From Azospirillum tabaci (GTDB lineage: Bacteria; Pseudomonadota; Alphaproteobacteria; Azospirillales; Azospirillaceae): a stretch of DNA of 64,000 bases. The stretch's first letter is position 1. Each line of letters starts with the position of its first letter. Location: positions 186,001 to 250,000 of the forward strand of contig NZ_JACCJY010000002.1 in the NCBI RefSeq assembly GCF_014596085.1. Reading direction: 5' to 3'. Under the pieces are notes generated by a model. That model searched no databases, had not been told where the DNA came from, and saw nothing but the letters and a program-made list of their open reading frames with translations. This document shows, piece after piece, positions 27,084-35,429 of this stretch. A program made the translations under genes and the position numbers.

Positions 27084-27557
27084 ATGTCAGGGCGCGAACA
27101 CCGGTACGAAACGACGGTCACGTGGACCGGCAACCAGGGAAGTGGAACCGCGGGCTACAAGGCCTACAGCCGCGACCTTGAGATCGTGGCTCCCGGCAAG
27201 CCGCCGATCCCCGGATCGTCCGACCCGGCTTTCCGCGGCGATCCCGCCCGCTACAATCCCGAAGACATGCTCGTGGCCTCGCTCTCGGCCTGCCACATGC
27301 TGTGGTACCTGCATCTGTGCGCCGTGAACGGCGTCACGGTGACCGCCTACACGGACGAGGCCGCCGGTACGATGGCCGAGGAAGCCAATGGCGGGGGCCG
27401 CTTCACCGACGTCGTCCTGCGCCCCCAGGTCACCCTCGCCCCGGGAAGCGATTCCGCCAAGGCCGTGGCCCTGCACCACGAAGCCCATGAAAAATGCTTC
27501 ATCGCCAATTCCGTGAACTTCGCGGTGCGGGTCGAGGCGCGGATCGCCGGTGAATGA
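27084..27557 (+). CDS. OsmC/Ohr family peroxiredoxin-like protein
   Basis: A 157-residue OsmC-family protein, thiol-dependent reducers of organic hydroperoxides. The two catalytic cysteines are visible in MLVASLSACHMLWYLHL and in HEAHEKCFIANSV, the family layout. The N-terminal strand region YETTVTWTGNQGSGT and DPARYNPEDM are typical of the YhfA/OsmC-like group. The ATG at 27084 has GGAGGGA 5 nt upstream; a longer frame exists but is a shadow over typA. It is monocistronic, between two terminators. Confidence 0.94.
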   Translation: MSGREHRYETTVTWTGNQGSGTAGYKAYSRDLEIVAPGKPPIPGSSDPAFRGDPARYNPEDMLVASLSACHMLWYLHLCAVNGVTVTAYTDEAAGTMAEEANGGGRFTDVVLRPQVTLAPGSDSAKAVALHHEAHEKCFIANSVNFAVRVEARIAGE

Positions 27558-27560
27558 CAA

Positions 27561-27596
27561 AGGAACCCCCCTTCCAAACGGAAGGGGGCGATTCCT
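27561..27596. terminator. Bidirectional terminator between the OsmC gene and the CsbD pair
   Basis: CCCCCTTCC (27567-27575) pairs with GGAAGGGGG (27580-27588), loop AAAC; outer AGGAA and ATTCCT extend the symmetry. It serves converging genes. Confidence 0.8.
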
Positions 27597-27777
27597 AGTC
27601 CCGCAAACTCTTCTTCTTGATGTCGGGCTTCTCGCCCAACTCGTCGAACTTCTCCTGAACGGGCTTGTCAGGATCGCCCGAGGCCTGCCCGGTTTCCTTG
27701 ATAAGCTTGTCCTCGATCCGCTGAGCGGCGTCGGACGGAGCATCGTCCTTGCGATGCCCCCGCTCCTCCGCGCCCAT
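27595..27777 (-). CDS. Small charged hypothetical protein coupled to CsbD
   Basis: A 60-residue highly charged protein (MGAEERGHRKDDAPSDAAQR start; PVQEKFDELGEKPDIKKKS near the end). No family recognised. Its ATG shares one base with the stop codon of the CsbD gene (TGATG), so it is probably translated by coupling and has a related stress role. It is hydrophilic, low in complexity and likely disordered. Only the last third of the longer open frame is real; the rest is a shadow of csbD. Confidence 0.6.
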   Translation of the reverse strand: MGAEERGHRKDDAPSDAAQRIEDKLIKETGQASGDPDKPVQEKFDELGEKPDIKKKSLRD

Positions 27778-27953
27778 CACTTGTCGCCTCTGAGGATGTC
27801 CTTCACCTTGCCGACGACTTTGTCCAGCTTGCCCTCGGCCTTGTCGGCGCGGCCCTCGTCCTTCAGATCCCGGTTGCCGGTCAGGTCGCCGGCCTGCTTC
27901 TTGACTTCGCCCTTCAGCTCCTTGCCGGCACCGGTGATGCGATCGCTGTTCAT
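27777..27953 (-). CDS. CsbD family stress protein
   Basis: A 58-residue CsbD-like protein: MNSDRITGAGKELKGEVKKQ, then AGDLTGNRDLKDEGRADKAE and GKLDKVVGKVKDIL, the standard amphipathic repeats. The start at 27953 has AAGGAGAAGG 5-9 nt upstream, a very strong site. CsbD proteins are abundant in general stress and stationary phase; their mechanism is unknown. First gene of a two-gene unit. Confidence 0.9.
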   Translation of the reverse strand: MNSDRITGAGKELKGEVKKQAGDLTGNRDLKDEGRADKAEGKLDKVVGKVKDILRGDK

Positions 27954-28073
27954 GGTGCCTTCTCCTTTGATCGGTGAGTGTTTCAGCGACCGTAAACAGG
28001 GCCGCATGGGAAACGTCACGCCTTCGCTTGGTCGAAAAGGAAGAAGGTCCGTCGCGTTCGGCGTCGCCGGGCC

Positions 28074-28487
28074 TTACTTTTGGCGCAACCCCTCTCCGAT
28101 CTTTCGGATCAGGCTGTCCCGCTCCTCCGGGCTGTAGCGCTCCGCGAAGCCCGACCCCCACACCGGCCCCGGCCACGCCGGGTCCGTCTTGGAGCGGGCG
28201 ATGACGTGGATATGAAGCTGCGGAACCAGATTGCCCAAGGCCCCGACGTTGATCTTGTCCGGGGTGAACAGGGTCTCCAACGTGCGCGAGGCCAGGGCGA
28301 TCTCATCCGCCAGACGGTGCTGGTCCTCTCGGGACAGGTGATGGATCTCCGTCAAGCCATGCCGGGCGGGAACCAGGATCAGCCACGGCCACACCCGGTT
28401 GTCCATCAGCAGGACGCGGCACAGCGGCCATTCGGCGACCAGGGCGGTATCGGACTGCAAACGGTCGTGCAGATGGAACATCGTCAT
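28074..28487 (-). CDS. HIT family protein (histidine triad hydrolase)
   Basis: A 137-residue HIT-superfamily protein, nucleotidyl hydrolases or transferases. It begins MTMFHLHDRLQSDTALVAEW, has RVWPWLILVPARHGLTEIH and ends in the active-site strand NVGALGNLVPQLHIHVIARS. The triad reads HIHVI: the first two histidines are kept, and the third position is Ile, as in many relatives of this subgroup. The start has AGGA about 4 nt before the ATG. The substrate is unknown. Confidence 0.92.
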   Translation of the reverse strand: MTMFHLHDRLQSDTALVAEWPLCRVLLMDNRVWPWLILVPARHGLTEIHHLSREDQHRLADEIALASRTLETLFTPDKINVGALGNLVPQLHIHVIARSKTDPAWPGPVWGSGFAERYSPEERDSLIRKIGEGLRQK

Positions 28488-28926
28488 GGGGTCCTGTGTC
28501 TTCCCTTCGGCCCGCAAGGTTGTCCTTGCGGCGTTCGCGGAAGAAAACGCCCATCCGATGCGTTCGTCCAGTGGGATTGCCGCCGTTGCAGGTCTGGTCA
28601 CCTGCGCGTCGGAGCGGGATTGGTTGCGGGACACTGGTTGCGGGACTAGGAAAAATGTATAAACTGCCGCACGATCTTTATTCGGTCCGATGATGTTCCG
28701 GTCGGTGGCGTTCGGTCTTCCGGCTTATGCGGATCGCGCGGCGGAATTTAGACGACTCCTGCAACCAGGGTGGTGGGTACGGGTGTTCGGTCCGAAGGCG
28801 GTGTCGGGGCGGCGAGTCCCCCTGTGTGCCGATCCGGTTGAACCCCTTCGCTGAATTGAAAGATGCCCGGCCGGGGCGGACAAAGTCAGGACGGCCGGCA
28901 GACGTTTGGGACAAAGAAAGACGGTC
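28488..28926. other. 439-bp divergent intergenic region between the HIT gene and ndvB-like gene
   Basis: No supported gene. An AT-rich patch with TGTATAAACT at about 28654-28663 and ATCTTTATTCGG after it could hold a -10 region for one of the two divergent genes. The rest is GC-rich with no repeat that I could identify. Confidence 0.6.
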
Positions 28927-31536
28927 ATGCGCAAGTCGGCGATCGCGGCTCTCCTTCTCGTGATCCTGGGCAACATCGGAGTCTGGGCGCTGTGGAACCG
29001 CCCGGTCGCCGAACGCTCCTGGGGCGGCGCCATCAGCGGCGTCGGCTACACGCCCTTCCACCCGGACAAGAGCCCATCCAAGGGCGACAAGGCCTCGGCG
29101 GAGGACATCGAGAAGGACATGAAGGCCCTGGAGGGGTCGGTCAAGGGCGTGCGCATCTACTCCACCACCGACGGGTCGGAGCAGACGGCGCCCATCGCCC
29201 GCAAGTACGGGATTCCGATCACCGCGGGCGCCTGGATCGCCGGCAAGCCGGAGATCGACGAGCCGGAGATCAACGGCCTGATCAAGCTGGCGCGCGACAA
29301 CAACAACGTCCGCCGCGTCCTGGTCGGCAACGAGGCGATCCTGCGCGCCGACGTCACCGTCCCGCAGGCCATCGAATACATCAAGCGCGTGAAGAAGAAG
29401 GTCAATGTGCCGGTCTCCACCGCGGAACCGTGGCACGTCTGGCTTGAGCATCCGGAACTGGCCGACGCCGTGGACTTCCTGGCCGTCCACCTGTTGCCCT
29501 ACTGGGAAGGCGTGCCCGCCGACCAGTCGGTCGATTACGCCATGTTCCGTTACAACGAGCTGAAGACCAAGTTCCCGAACAAGCACATCCTCATCTCGGA
29601 AATCGGCTGGCCGGCCGACGGCCCGTGGCGCCGTGGCGCCGAGGCGAGCCAGGTCAACCAGGCCAAGTTCATCCGCACCTTCCTGAACGTCGCGGCGCAG
29701 AACAAGCTCGACTACTTCATCATGGAGGCCTTCGACCAACCCTGGAAACGGGAGATCGAAGGCACCGCGGGCACCAGCTGGGGCCTGTGGGACGCGTGGC
29801 GCAAGCCGAAGTTCCCGATGATCGGCGAGGTGACGGAACTGCGGAACTGGCCGCTGCTCTGCGGCATCTCCATCGCGGTGGGCTTCCTGCCGCTCGTCTT
29901 CTTCCTGTGGCGCCGCGGCGGCGACCTGAAGTTCGGCGGGCAGGTCTTCTACGGCGCGATGATCCAGGGCGTATCGTCGGTGCTGGTCTTCACCTTCACC
30001 GCGGCCAGCGTCGCCGGCCTCGCCACCACCACCGAAATTGCCTGGGGCATCCTGGTCTTCTGCCAACTCGTCCTGCTCGCCGTCATGCTGATCGATGGGC
30101 TCGAGCTGACCGAGGTCGTCTGGCAGGACCGCTTCAAGCGCAAGTTCCAGCCCTGCTCGGCGGCGCCCCTGCCGAACGCGCCGAAGGTGTCCATCCATGT
30201 GCCCTGCTACAACGAGCCGCCGCACATGGTCATGGAGACGCTGGACGCGCTGGCGCGGCTCGACTACCCGAACTACGAGGTCCTTCTGCTCGACAACAAC
30301 ACCAAGGATCCGGCGGTGTGGCGCCCGGTCGAGGAGTACTGTCGCAAGCTGGGGCCGAAGTTCCGCTTCTTCCATCTGGACAACTGGCCGGGCTTCAAGG
30401 CCGGCGCGCTGAACTTCGGCCTCGCCCAGACGGCGCCGGACGCCCAGCACATCGCCGTCATCGACAGCGACTATCAGGTCCATCCCGACTGGCTGAAGGC
30501 GACCATTCCCCACTTCAACCGGCCGGAGGTCGGCTTCGTGCAGTCCCCGCAGGACTACCGGGACTGGAGCCACGATCTGTTCCAGCGGATGATCAATTGG
30601 GAATACGCCGGCTTCTTCCACATCGGCATGATCCAGCGCAACGAGCGCAACGCGATCATCCAGCACGGCACCATGACCATCATCCGCAAGTCGGCCCTGG
30701 AAGAGGTCGGCCGCTGGGGCGAGTGGTGCATCACCGAGGACGCCGACCTCGGCTTGCGCCTGTTCGAGCACAAGTACGAGGCCGTCTACATGCCGGAGAG
30801 CTACGGCAAGGGCCTCGTCCCCGACAGCTTCTCCGCCTACAAGACGCAGCGTTTCCGCTGGGCCTACGGCGCCGTTCAGATCCTCAAGCACCACTGGCAC
30901 GACCTGCTGCCGGGCGGCCCGCGCCTGACCGCCGGGCAGAAGTATCACTTCATCACCGGTTGGCTGCCCTGGTTCGCCGACGCCGCCCACATGATCTTCG
31001 GCATCGCCGGCATCATCTGGTCGCTCGGCCTGCTCGCCTTCCCGAAGTATTTCGAGTTCCCGCCCAGCGTCTTCATGATCCCGACGCTCAGCGTCTTCGC
31101 CTTCAAGGTCGGCGCCTCGCTCTGGCTGTACGAGGCGCGCGTGAAGTGCGGCTTCTGGGACAAGGTTGGGGCGGCCATCGCCGGCATGGCGCTGACCCAC
31201 ACGGTGGGCCGCGCCATGTGGCTGGGCATGTTCACATCGGGACGCCCCTTCGTCCGCACGCCGAAGTGCGAGAACCAGCCGGCGCTGATGCAGGCCTTCC
31301 TGATGGCGCGGGAGGAGATCGCGCTTTTGCTGGGCCTGTGGGGCGCGGCGCTGGCCATCGTGCTGGTGTTCGGCCACGAGAACCGCGACGCCTTCATGTG
31401 GTCGGGCCTGCTGGTGGTGCAGTCGCTGCCCTACCTGTCGGCCTTCATCACGGCGCTGATCAACGCCTTCCCGAACATCGGGCTGGGCAAGCAGCGCCCG
31501 CAACCCACCGAAACCGCCGGGGCCGGGGCGGACTGA
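28927..31536 (+). CDS. ndvB: Membrane beta-glucan synthase: GH17-like domain fused to GT2 (NdvB-like)
   Basis: An 869-residue inner-membrane protein. Residues 5-24 are a membrane anchor. Residues ~35-300 are a periplasmic GH17-like (transglycosylase) domain with both expected glutamates: acid/base E136 in VLVGNEAI and nucleophile E225 in ISEIGWPA. Two or three membrane helices follow (~310-390). Residues ~418-650 are a cytoplasmic GT2 domain with VPCYNEPP, D513/D515 in IDSDYQ, E604-D605 in CITEDADLGL, and Q641-RFRW (QxxRW). Four or more membrane helices end the protein. This layout matches P. aeruginosa NdvB, which makes cyclic beta-1,3-glucans; a similar periplasmic or exported glucan is inferred here. 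The ATG at 28927 is preferred over a TTG at 28906. Confidence 0.88.
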   Translation: MRKSAIAALLLVILGNIGVWALWNRPVAERSWGGAISGVGYTPFHPDKSPSKGDKASAEDIEKDMKALEGSVKGVRIYSTTDGSEQTAPIARKYGIPITAGAWIAGKPEIDEPEINGLIKLARDNNNVRRVLVGNEAILRADVTVPQAIEYIKRVKKKVNVPVSTAEPWHVWLEHPELADAVDFLAVHLLPYWEGVPADQSVDYAMFRYNELKTKFPNKHILISEIGWPADGPWRRGAEASQVNQAKFIRTFLNVAAQNKLDYFIMEAFDQPWKREIEGTAGTSWGLWDAWRKPKFPMIGEVTELRNWPLLCGISIAVGFLPLVFFLWRRGGDLKFGGQVFYGAMIQGVSSVLVFTFTAASVAGLATTTEIAWGILVFCQLVLLAVMLIDGLELTEVVWQDRFKRKFQPCSAAPLPNAPKVSIHVPCYNEPPHMVMETLDALARLDYPNYEVLLLDNNTKDPAVWRPVEEYCRKLGPKFRFFHLDNWPGFKAGALNFGLAQTAPDAQHIAVIDSDYQVHPDWLKATIPHFNRPEVGFVQSPQDYRDWSHDLFQRMINWEYAGFFHIGMIQRNERNAIIQHGTMTIIRKSALEEVGRWGEWCITEDADLGLRLFEHKYEAVYMPESYGKGLVPDSFSAYKTQRFRWAYGAVQILKHHWHDLLPGGPRLTAGQKYHFITGWLPWFADAAHMIFGIAGIIWSLGLLAFPKYFEFPPSVFMIPTLSVFAFKVGASLWLYEARVKCGFWDKVGAAIAGMALTHTVGRAMWLGMFTSGRPFVRTPKCENQPALMQAFLMAREEIALLLGLWGAALAIVLVFGHENRDAFMWSGLLVVQSLPYLSAFITALINAFPNIGLGKQRPQPTETAGAGAD

Positions 31537-31570
31537 CCGCTCCCACCCGCCCAGATGGCCGACATGAACA

Positions 31571-31605
31571 GAGCCCCGCCGGAATGGCGGGGCTCTCGTC
31601 GTTTC
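31571..31605 (+). terminator. Rho-independent terminator after ndvB-like gene
   Basis: GAGCCCCGCC (31571-31580) pairs with GGCGGGGCTC (31586-31595), loop GGAAT, then TCGTCGTTTCG. Located 35 bp after the stop. Confidence 0.82.
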
Positions 31606-31630
31606 GCCCGGTCGGCGTCTCGTCAGTCCC

Positions 31631-31915
31631 TTACTCCTGGGAACCGCCGTCCGCCATCTGTCCGATCCCGGCATGCGCCGACGCGGGATGGGCGGCGTTC
31701 ACCTGGATCATCAGTCGCTCGACCATCTGCAGCGCCAAACGATGCAGATTGGGGTCCTCTCCCTTCGGATCGCGATTTTGATGGGCGGCAGCGGCGTCCT
31801 CGAGCGCGGCATGCGCTTCCTCGAGCCGCAAGACGCCGCGTTCCACCAATGCGAGCATAAGGGATTCACAAATCGAGAGGGCAGCCAGTCCCGCCGCATC
31901 CCGCTCCGCCGCCAT
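31631..31915 (-). CDS. Small hypothetical helical protein
   Basis: A 94-residue protein with no recognised family. It is Ala/Leu-rich and reads as two or three helices (LAALSICESLMLALVERGVL, LHRLALQMVERLMIQVNAA) separated by a charged loop. It has no signal peptide or clear membrane span. A G-rich stretch lies 4-9 nt before the ATG at 31915; a GTG four codons earlier is the alternative. It is convergent with ndvB and divergent from the Crp/Fnr gene. Confidence 0.65.
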   Translation of the reverse strand: MAAERDAAGLAALSICESLMLALVERGVLRLEEAHAALEDAAAAHQNRDPKGEDPNLHRLALQMVERLMIQVNAAHPASAHAGIGQMADGGSQE

Positions 31916-32032
31916 GCCGCCCCCCACACTAATCCGTTACCACCGCCAGCCGTTCAAAACCCCATACGGCCAATGCCACCAACAGTTTTGTATATGATCC
32001 CTCACCTGTCCGGTCGAGAAAATCTGACCCCC

Positions 32033-32043
32033 ATTAACCTATG
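32033..32043 (+). repeat. 11-bp motif, copy 1, upstream of Crp/Fnr gene
   Basis: ATTAACCTATG occurs here and again at 32987-32997, upstream of the Crp/Fnr gene and upstream of the receiver-domain gene respectively. Both copies lie in AT-richer leader DNA and could be a shared operator or promoter element. Confidence 0.45.
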
Positions 32044-32155
32044 TTATAGATGGTTTTATCGTTTGGCTTAATCGTTCGAGGCCGCCCGGAATTGGGCTGG
32101 CAGTGGCACTCGCTTCGGGGCCATAACAATTGGACGATCAAAGGCTGGAACAGAA

Positions 32156-32950
32156 ATGACCCGCGCCCAGGCCAACATACCGTCATCTCCACTGGGGCGC
32201 AAGATCACCAGTTACATGAGCCTCACAGACGAGGAGAAGAATTTCCTCAACGATTTGGAGCGCAATGTTACCCGTCACGGCTCGCGATCCGATCTTCTCC
32301 AGCAGGGCGAACGCTACGGTTGTGTGCGCGTGATGCGCAAGGGCTGGGCGATTCGTCACAAAGCGCTTCCCGACGGGCGGCGGCAGGTCGTCAATTTTGT
32401 CCTGCCTGGGGACATCATCGGCTTTTACTGCAACCTGTTCGAGACGGCGGACCATGGCGTCACCACCCTGACCCCCGCCGAGGTCGCCAATTTCCAGCCG
32501 GAACGCATCATTGAACTGTTCAAGCTCTTCCCCCGTCTGGCCGCTGCCCTCGCCTGGTCGGGCGCCAAGGAGGAAGCGATCATCGCCGAACGCCTGCTCA
32601 GCGTCGGGCGCCGCACCGCGCTGGAGCGCACCGCCCATCTGATCGTGGAACTGCTGCGGCGGTTGAGCATCGTCGGGTTGGTCGAGGAGGGACGCTTCAC
32701 CCTGCCGGTCACCCAGGAGATCCTGGCCGACGCGCTGGGGCTCAGCATCGTTCACATCAACCGGACGCTTCGCCGCCTGCGCGACATCGGGCTGATCGAT
32801 CTGGCGGGCCAGCAGATCACCGTCCACGACGTCAAGCAGCTTGCCTCCGTCGGCCAGTTTGACGAGTTGTACCTGCACCTGATCCAGGCGCCCAAACAGT
32901 TGGAACACGCGCTGGACACCAAGTCGGACCGCAAGCGCGCGGGCGATTGA
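32156..32950 (+). CDS. Crp/Fnr family transcriptional regulator (non-canonical ligand pocket)
   Basis: A 264-residue Crp/Fnr regulator. Residues ~30-140 form the cupin-like sensor domain (RVMRKGWAIRHKALPDGRRQ, FVLPGDIIGFYCNLFE). Residues ~160-235 hold the winged helix with recognition segment VTQEILADALGLSIVHINRT. The phosphate-binding cassette lacks the Gly-Glu...Arg-Ser of cAMP receptors, and there is no four-cysteine cluster, so it is neither a typical CRP nor an oxygen-sensing FNR. It belongs to the large group of Azospirillum/rhizobial Crp-like regulators with unknown signals. The 11-bp motif at 32033 lies 112 bp upstream. Confidence 0.93.
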   Translation: MTRAQANIPSSPLGRKITSYMSLTDEEKNFLNDLERNVTRHGSRSDLLQQGERYGCVRVMRKGWAIRHKALPDGRRQVVNFVLPGDIIGFYCNLFETADHGVTTLTPAEVANFQPERIIELFKLFPRLAAALAWSGAKEEAIIAERLLSVGRRTALERTAHLIVELLRRLSIVGLVEEGRFTLPVTQEILADALGLSIVHINRTLRRLRDIGLIDLAGQQITVHDVKQLASVGQFDELYLHLIQAPKQLEHALDTKSDRKRAGD

Positions 32951-32986
32951 CCGTATTCTCGGTCCCCTTCGATATCCCTTCCTCCG

Positions 32987-32997
32987 ATTAACCTATG
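32987..32997 (+). repeat. 11-bp motif, copy 2, upstream of receiver-domain gene
   Basis: Exact second copy of ATTAACCTATG, about 190 bp before the response-regulator start and directly after the Crp/Fnr gene. See the copy at 32033. Confidence 0.45.
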
Positions 32998-33185
32998 ACA
33001 ATGCGCTGGCGAGGGGGATCGATATAGAATCTAAATTACCTCCTCGGATAACTGAGGGGGCAGACCATCGAGCGGACAGCGGTCACCCCGGGACGGCCTC
33101 TCCGAACAGGCCGAACGGAGGGCATCGGGCAGCCGGCATCGCCGTCCTGTTGTTCATTGGTCCACCGCTGCTCATTGGAAAGTCC

Positions 33186-33599
33186 ATGACCGACGCCCCC
33201 CTCGCCGGCCGATCCGCAAGCTCCGGCATATTGACCGTCGCCCTTCTCGAGGACGACATGGTGCTGTGCCTGTGCATGGAAACCCTGTTCGAGGATTGGG
33301 GAATGCTGCTGGTCAGCGCCCCGAACCCCGCCGCTCTTCTGGACGCACTGAACGGTGGGGCGCTCCCCGACATCCTGGTGGCCGACTATCATCTGGGACG
33401 TCACGGCAAGGCGCCCGAATCGGTGAAGGCGGTGCTGGCGGAAATCGGCTCCGCCCTCCCCGTCATCATCACCACCGGCGATGAGTCCGCAGCCACCCAG
33501 GCGGACATCCGCGCCGCGGGATGGCATTTCCTCCCCAAGCCCTACGATCCCGAATCGCTTCGTGCCTTGATCCTGACCGTTCTGGGGCACACGGACTGA
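33186..33599 (+). CDS. Single-domain response regulator (receiver only)
   Basis: A 137-residue protein that is one CheY-like receiver domain. Visible: acidic pair in VALLEDDMVLCL, the phospho-acceptor Asp in DILVADYHLGRHG, the switch Thr in VIITTGDES, and the conserved Lys in FLPKPYDPESL. There is no output domain, so it probably acts by protein contact or phosphotransfer. The start at 33186 has GGAAAG upstream; an earlier in-frame ATG at 33150 gives a hydrophobic N-terminus that does not fit. No histidine kinase is adjacent; two Crp/Fnr regulators flank it. Confidence 0.93.
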   Translation: MTDAPLAGRSASSGILTVALLEDDMVLCLCMETLFEDWGMLLVSAPNPAALLDALNGGALPDILVADYHLGRHGKAPESVKAVLAEIGSALPVIITTGDESAATQADIRAAGWHFLPKPYDPESLRALILTVLGHTD

Positions 33600-33623
33600 C
33601 AGGCCGTTTCCGGGTCCGTTCCA

Positions 33624-34331
33624 TCAAACGCCGGCCCGGACATCCTCCACCAGCGTCTCCAACCGGTGCAGGTCGCGGACGACCAGCGCGTCGGCCCGCC
33701 GCTCCACCAGCCCGTCTCGGGCGAGGTCGTTCAACACGCGGGCGACCGTCTCGCGGGCGGTGCTGACCCGGCTGGCGATGTCGGCATGGACGGGGATCGG
33801 AGCGATCACCGCCGACCGCCCTTCCACCCGCCCGCGCTTGGCGAGGCGCAGCAGTTCGGCGTGGACGCGGTTGTTGGCGCCCAGCGTTGACAATTCCATC
33901 ACCCGATCGGTGGCGATTCGGACCACCCGGCACAGCCGTTTCATCACCGCCATGGCCAACTCCGGGTGGCCGGACACAAGATCCTGAAAGGGCCGGGGCG
34001 CCAGGAAGGCGATCAGCGTCCCCTCCTCCAACGCCACCGCCGACGCCGAACGGGGAAGCCCGTCGATGGCCGCCATCTCGCCCAGGAAACCGCCGGCCTC
34101 GATGTCGTCGAAGCTGATCTCGCGGCCCGTCGGGGAATGGCTCAACACCCGCACGCGCCCTTCGACCACCAGCACGACGTCCCGCGAGCCCCCCTGATGG
34201 TCGATGATCTGCTCGCCCGCGTGGAAGCGACGCCAGCGGCACTGGCGCGCCACGGCGGCGCGCTCCTCCGCGGACAGCGGGCTCAGCAGCGTGATTCCAT
34301 CCAGCCGGGAAGGTCCAGCGTCGGCAGGCAC
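33624..34331 (-). CDS. Crp/Fnr family transcriptional regulator with canonical cyclic-nucleotide pocket
   Basis: A 235-residue CRP-like regulator. The sensor domain shows FHAGEQIIDHQGGSRDVVLV and the phosphate-binding cassette GGFLGEMAAIDGLPRSASAV, with the Glu and Arg-Ser used to bind cAMP. The C-terminal helix-turn-helix is IPVHADIASRVSTARETVAR. The start is taken as the GTG at 34331 because AGGA lies about 9 nt upstream; the open frame is longer. It points toward the receiver-domain gene and ends 24 bp from it (convergent). Confidence 0.92.
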   Translation of the reverse strand: MPADAGPSRLDGITLLSPLSAEERAAVARQCRWRRFHAGEQIIDHQGGSRDVVLVVEGRVRVLSHSPTGREISFDDIEAGGFLGEMAAIDGLPRSASAVALEEGTLIAFLAPRPFQDLVSGHPELAMAVMKRLCRVVRIATDRVMELSTLGANNRVHAELLRLAKRGRVEGRSAVIAPIPVHADIASRVSTARETVARVLNDLARDGLVERRADALVVRDLHRLETLVEDVRAGV

Positions 34332-34493
34332 GGGGTCGCATCCTTTTCTGACAACCGCCCTCAAGCGCAACGCGGAGCATAGCCGCGCCTGCGCAAAGGT
34401 GGAACCTCCTCCCTCCAACGGGTGTCGCTAACGTCCCGTTAACCCTGAAAGCGGCAGAACGGACGGGACGCGCCCACCGGATTTGAGAGAGCC

Positions 34494-34907
34494 ATGTCGT
34501 TCCAACTGCCCTCCGGCCCCGTTCCCCGCAGCCTGATCCCCTACGCCGGCCGCGTGGATTCGCAGCGCCTGCTGTCGGTCGTCGCCATCCCCTTCGCCGC
34601 GGCCATCGCCATGGCGACCGCCGTGGCGGCGATGGGCGGCGTGACCGACCCCATCGCCGCGGCCGGCGGGCCGATGTACTTCGTCCTGAACTTCGTGAAG
34701 TTCTGCTATCTGGCGGTCTCGATGGCCCATCTGTCCGGCGCCCTGGCGGAGCGCGCCAACGGCGGCTTGCCCGCCGGTCTGTGGCTGGACGAGATGGACC
34801 GCTCAGAACCGGAATCCCGCGAGTCCTTCTGGCACGCCTTCCCGAACCACCTCGACGGAGCGGCCATCGCCGGCTGCGTCACGATGCTGTGCTTCCTGCT
34901 GACCTGA
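34494..34907 (+). CDS. Small membrane protein, function unknown
   Basis: A 137-residue protein with three likely membrane helices: LLSVVAIPFAAAIAMATAVA (~27-46), MYFVLNFVKFCYLAVSMAHL (~61-80) and AAIAGCVTMLCFLLT at the C-terminus, separated by a short acidic loop (LDEMDRSEPESRESFWHAF). No family recognised. GAGAG lies 6 nt before the ATG. Its last 29 bp overlap the convergent methyltransferase gene. Confidence 0.72.
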   Translation: MSFQLPSGPVPRSLIPYAGRVDSQRLLSVVAIPFAAAIAMATAVAAMGGVTDPIAAAGGPMYFVLNFVKFCYLAVSMAHLSGALAERANGGLPAGLWLDEMDRSEPESRESFWHAFPNHLDGAAIAGCVTMLCFLLT

Positions 34908-35418
34908 GAGCGCGCCGTCCGGACAGCGCGCCATCCTCGACACGGATGCGGTGCAGGGTCAGCGGCACGTTCAGCAGCGTGGCCAGCACCGCGACCCACC
35001 ACGCCTCGAAGACCAGGGGCAGCACGGCCAGTTCCCCCGCCACGACCAGATAGTTGGGGTGGCGGACCCAGCGGAACGGTCCGCGCCGCACCAGCGGCGC
35101 GCCGGGCAAGGTGACGATGCGGGTGGTCCAGAACCGCCCCAGCGTGGCGATCACCCAGACCCGCCCGGCCTGCAGCAGGACGAACAGAGCGAGCAGCCAG
35201 CCGTTGATCGGCGCGTCCGCCGGCACGACGGCGAACAGCAGGGCCAGCCAGCCGGCGTGCAGCCCGACGAACAGCGGGTAATGGGCGGCCCCGACCTCCC
35301 GCGCGCCCTCTTCCAGCAGGAGGCGCGTGTTGCGCCGGGCGACGACGAGTTCGCCCAGACGCTGGGCCGCGACCAGCAGCAGAATGACGTGGGGCCAGCC
35401 CAGCGGCAGCGTTTCCAT
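34879..35418 (-). CDS. Isoprenylcysteine carboxyl methyltransferase family protein, likely resorcinol O-methyltransferase
   Basis: A 179-residue membrane methyltransferase with four or five helices. The ICMT-type cofactor region is seen in RVWVIATLGRFWTTRIVTLP, then GPFRWVRHPNYLVVAGEL (the RHPxY signature) and a C-terminal hydrophobic helix followed by RIRVEDGAL. It lies 11 bp downstream of a type III polyketide synthase on the same strand. In Streptomyces the equivalent pair (SrsA-SrsB) makes and O-methylates alkylresorcinols; by analogy this enzyme would methylate a polyketide lipid phenol. The substrate is inferred from context only. Confidence 0.85.
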   Translation of the reverse strand: METLPLGWPHVILLLVAAQRLGELVVARRNTRLLLEEGAREVGAAHYPLFVGLHAGWLALLFAVVPADAPINGWLLALFVLLQAGRVWVIATLGRFWTTRIVTLPGAPLVRRGPFRWVRHPNYLVVAGELAVLPLVFEAWWVAVLATLLNVPLTLHRIRVEDGALSGRRALRSAGSTAS

Positions 35419-35429
35419 TCCAAGCGCTC

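Noticed and set aside
28678-31674. 998-codon minus-strand frame opposite the GH17-GT2 gene
   Set aside because: It is an antisense shadow with biased composition (Arg, Val, Gly, Asp). The plus strand carries intact catalytic motifs.
33150-33185. Upstream ATG for the receiver-domain gene
   Set aside because: It would add a hydrophobic 12-residue segment before the receiver fold and has a poorer ribosome site than the ATG at 33186.
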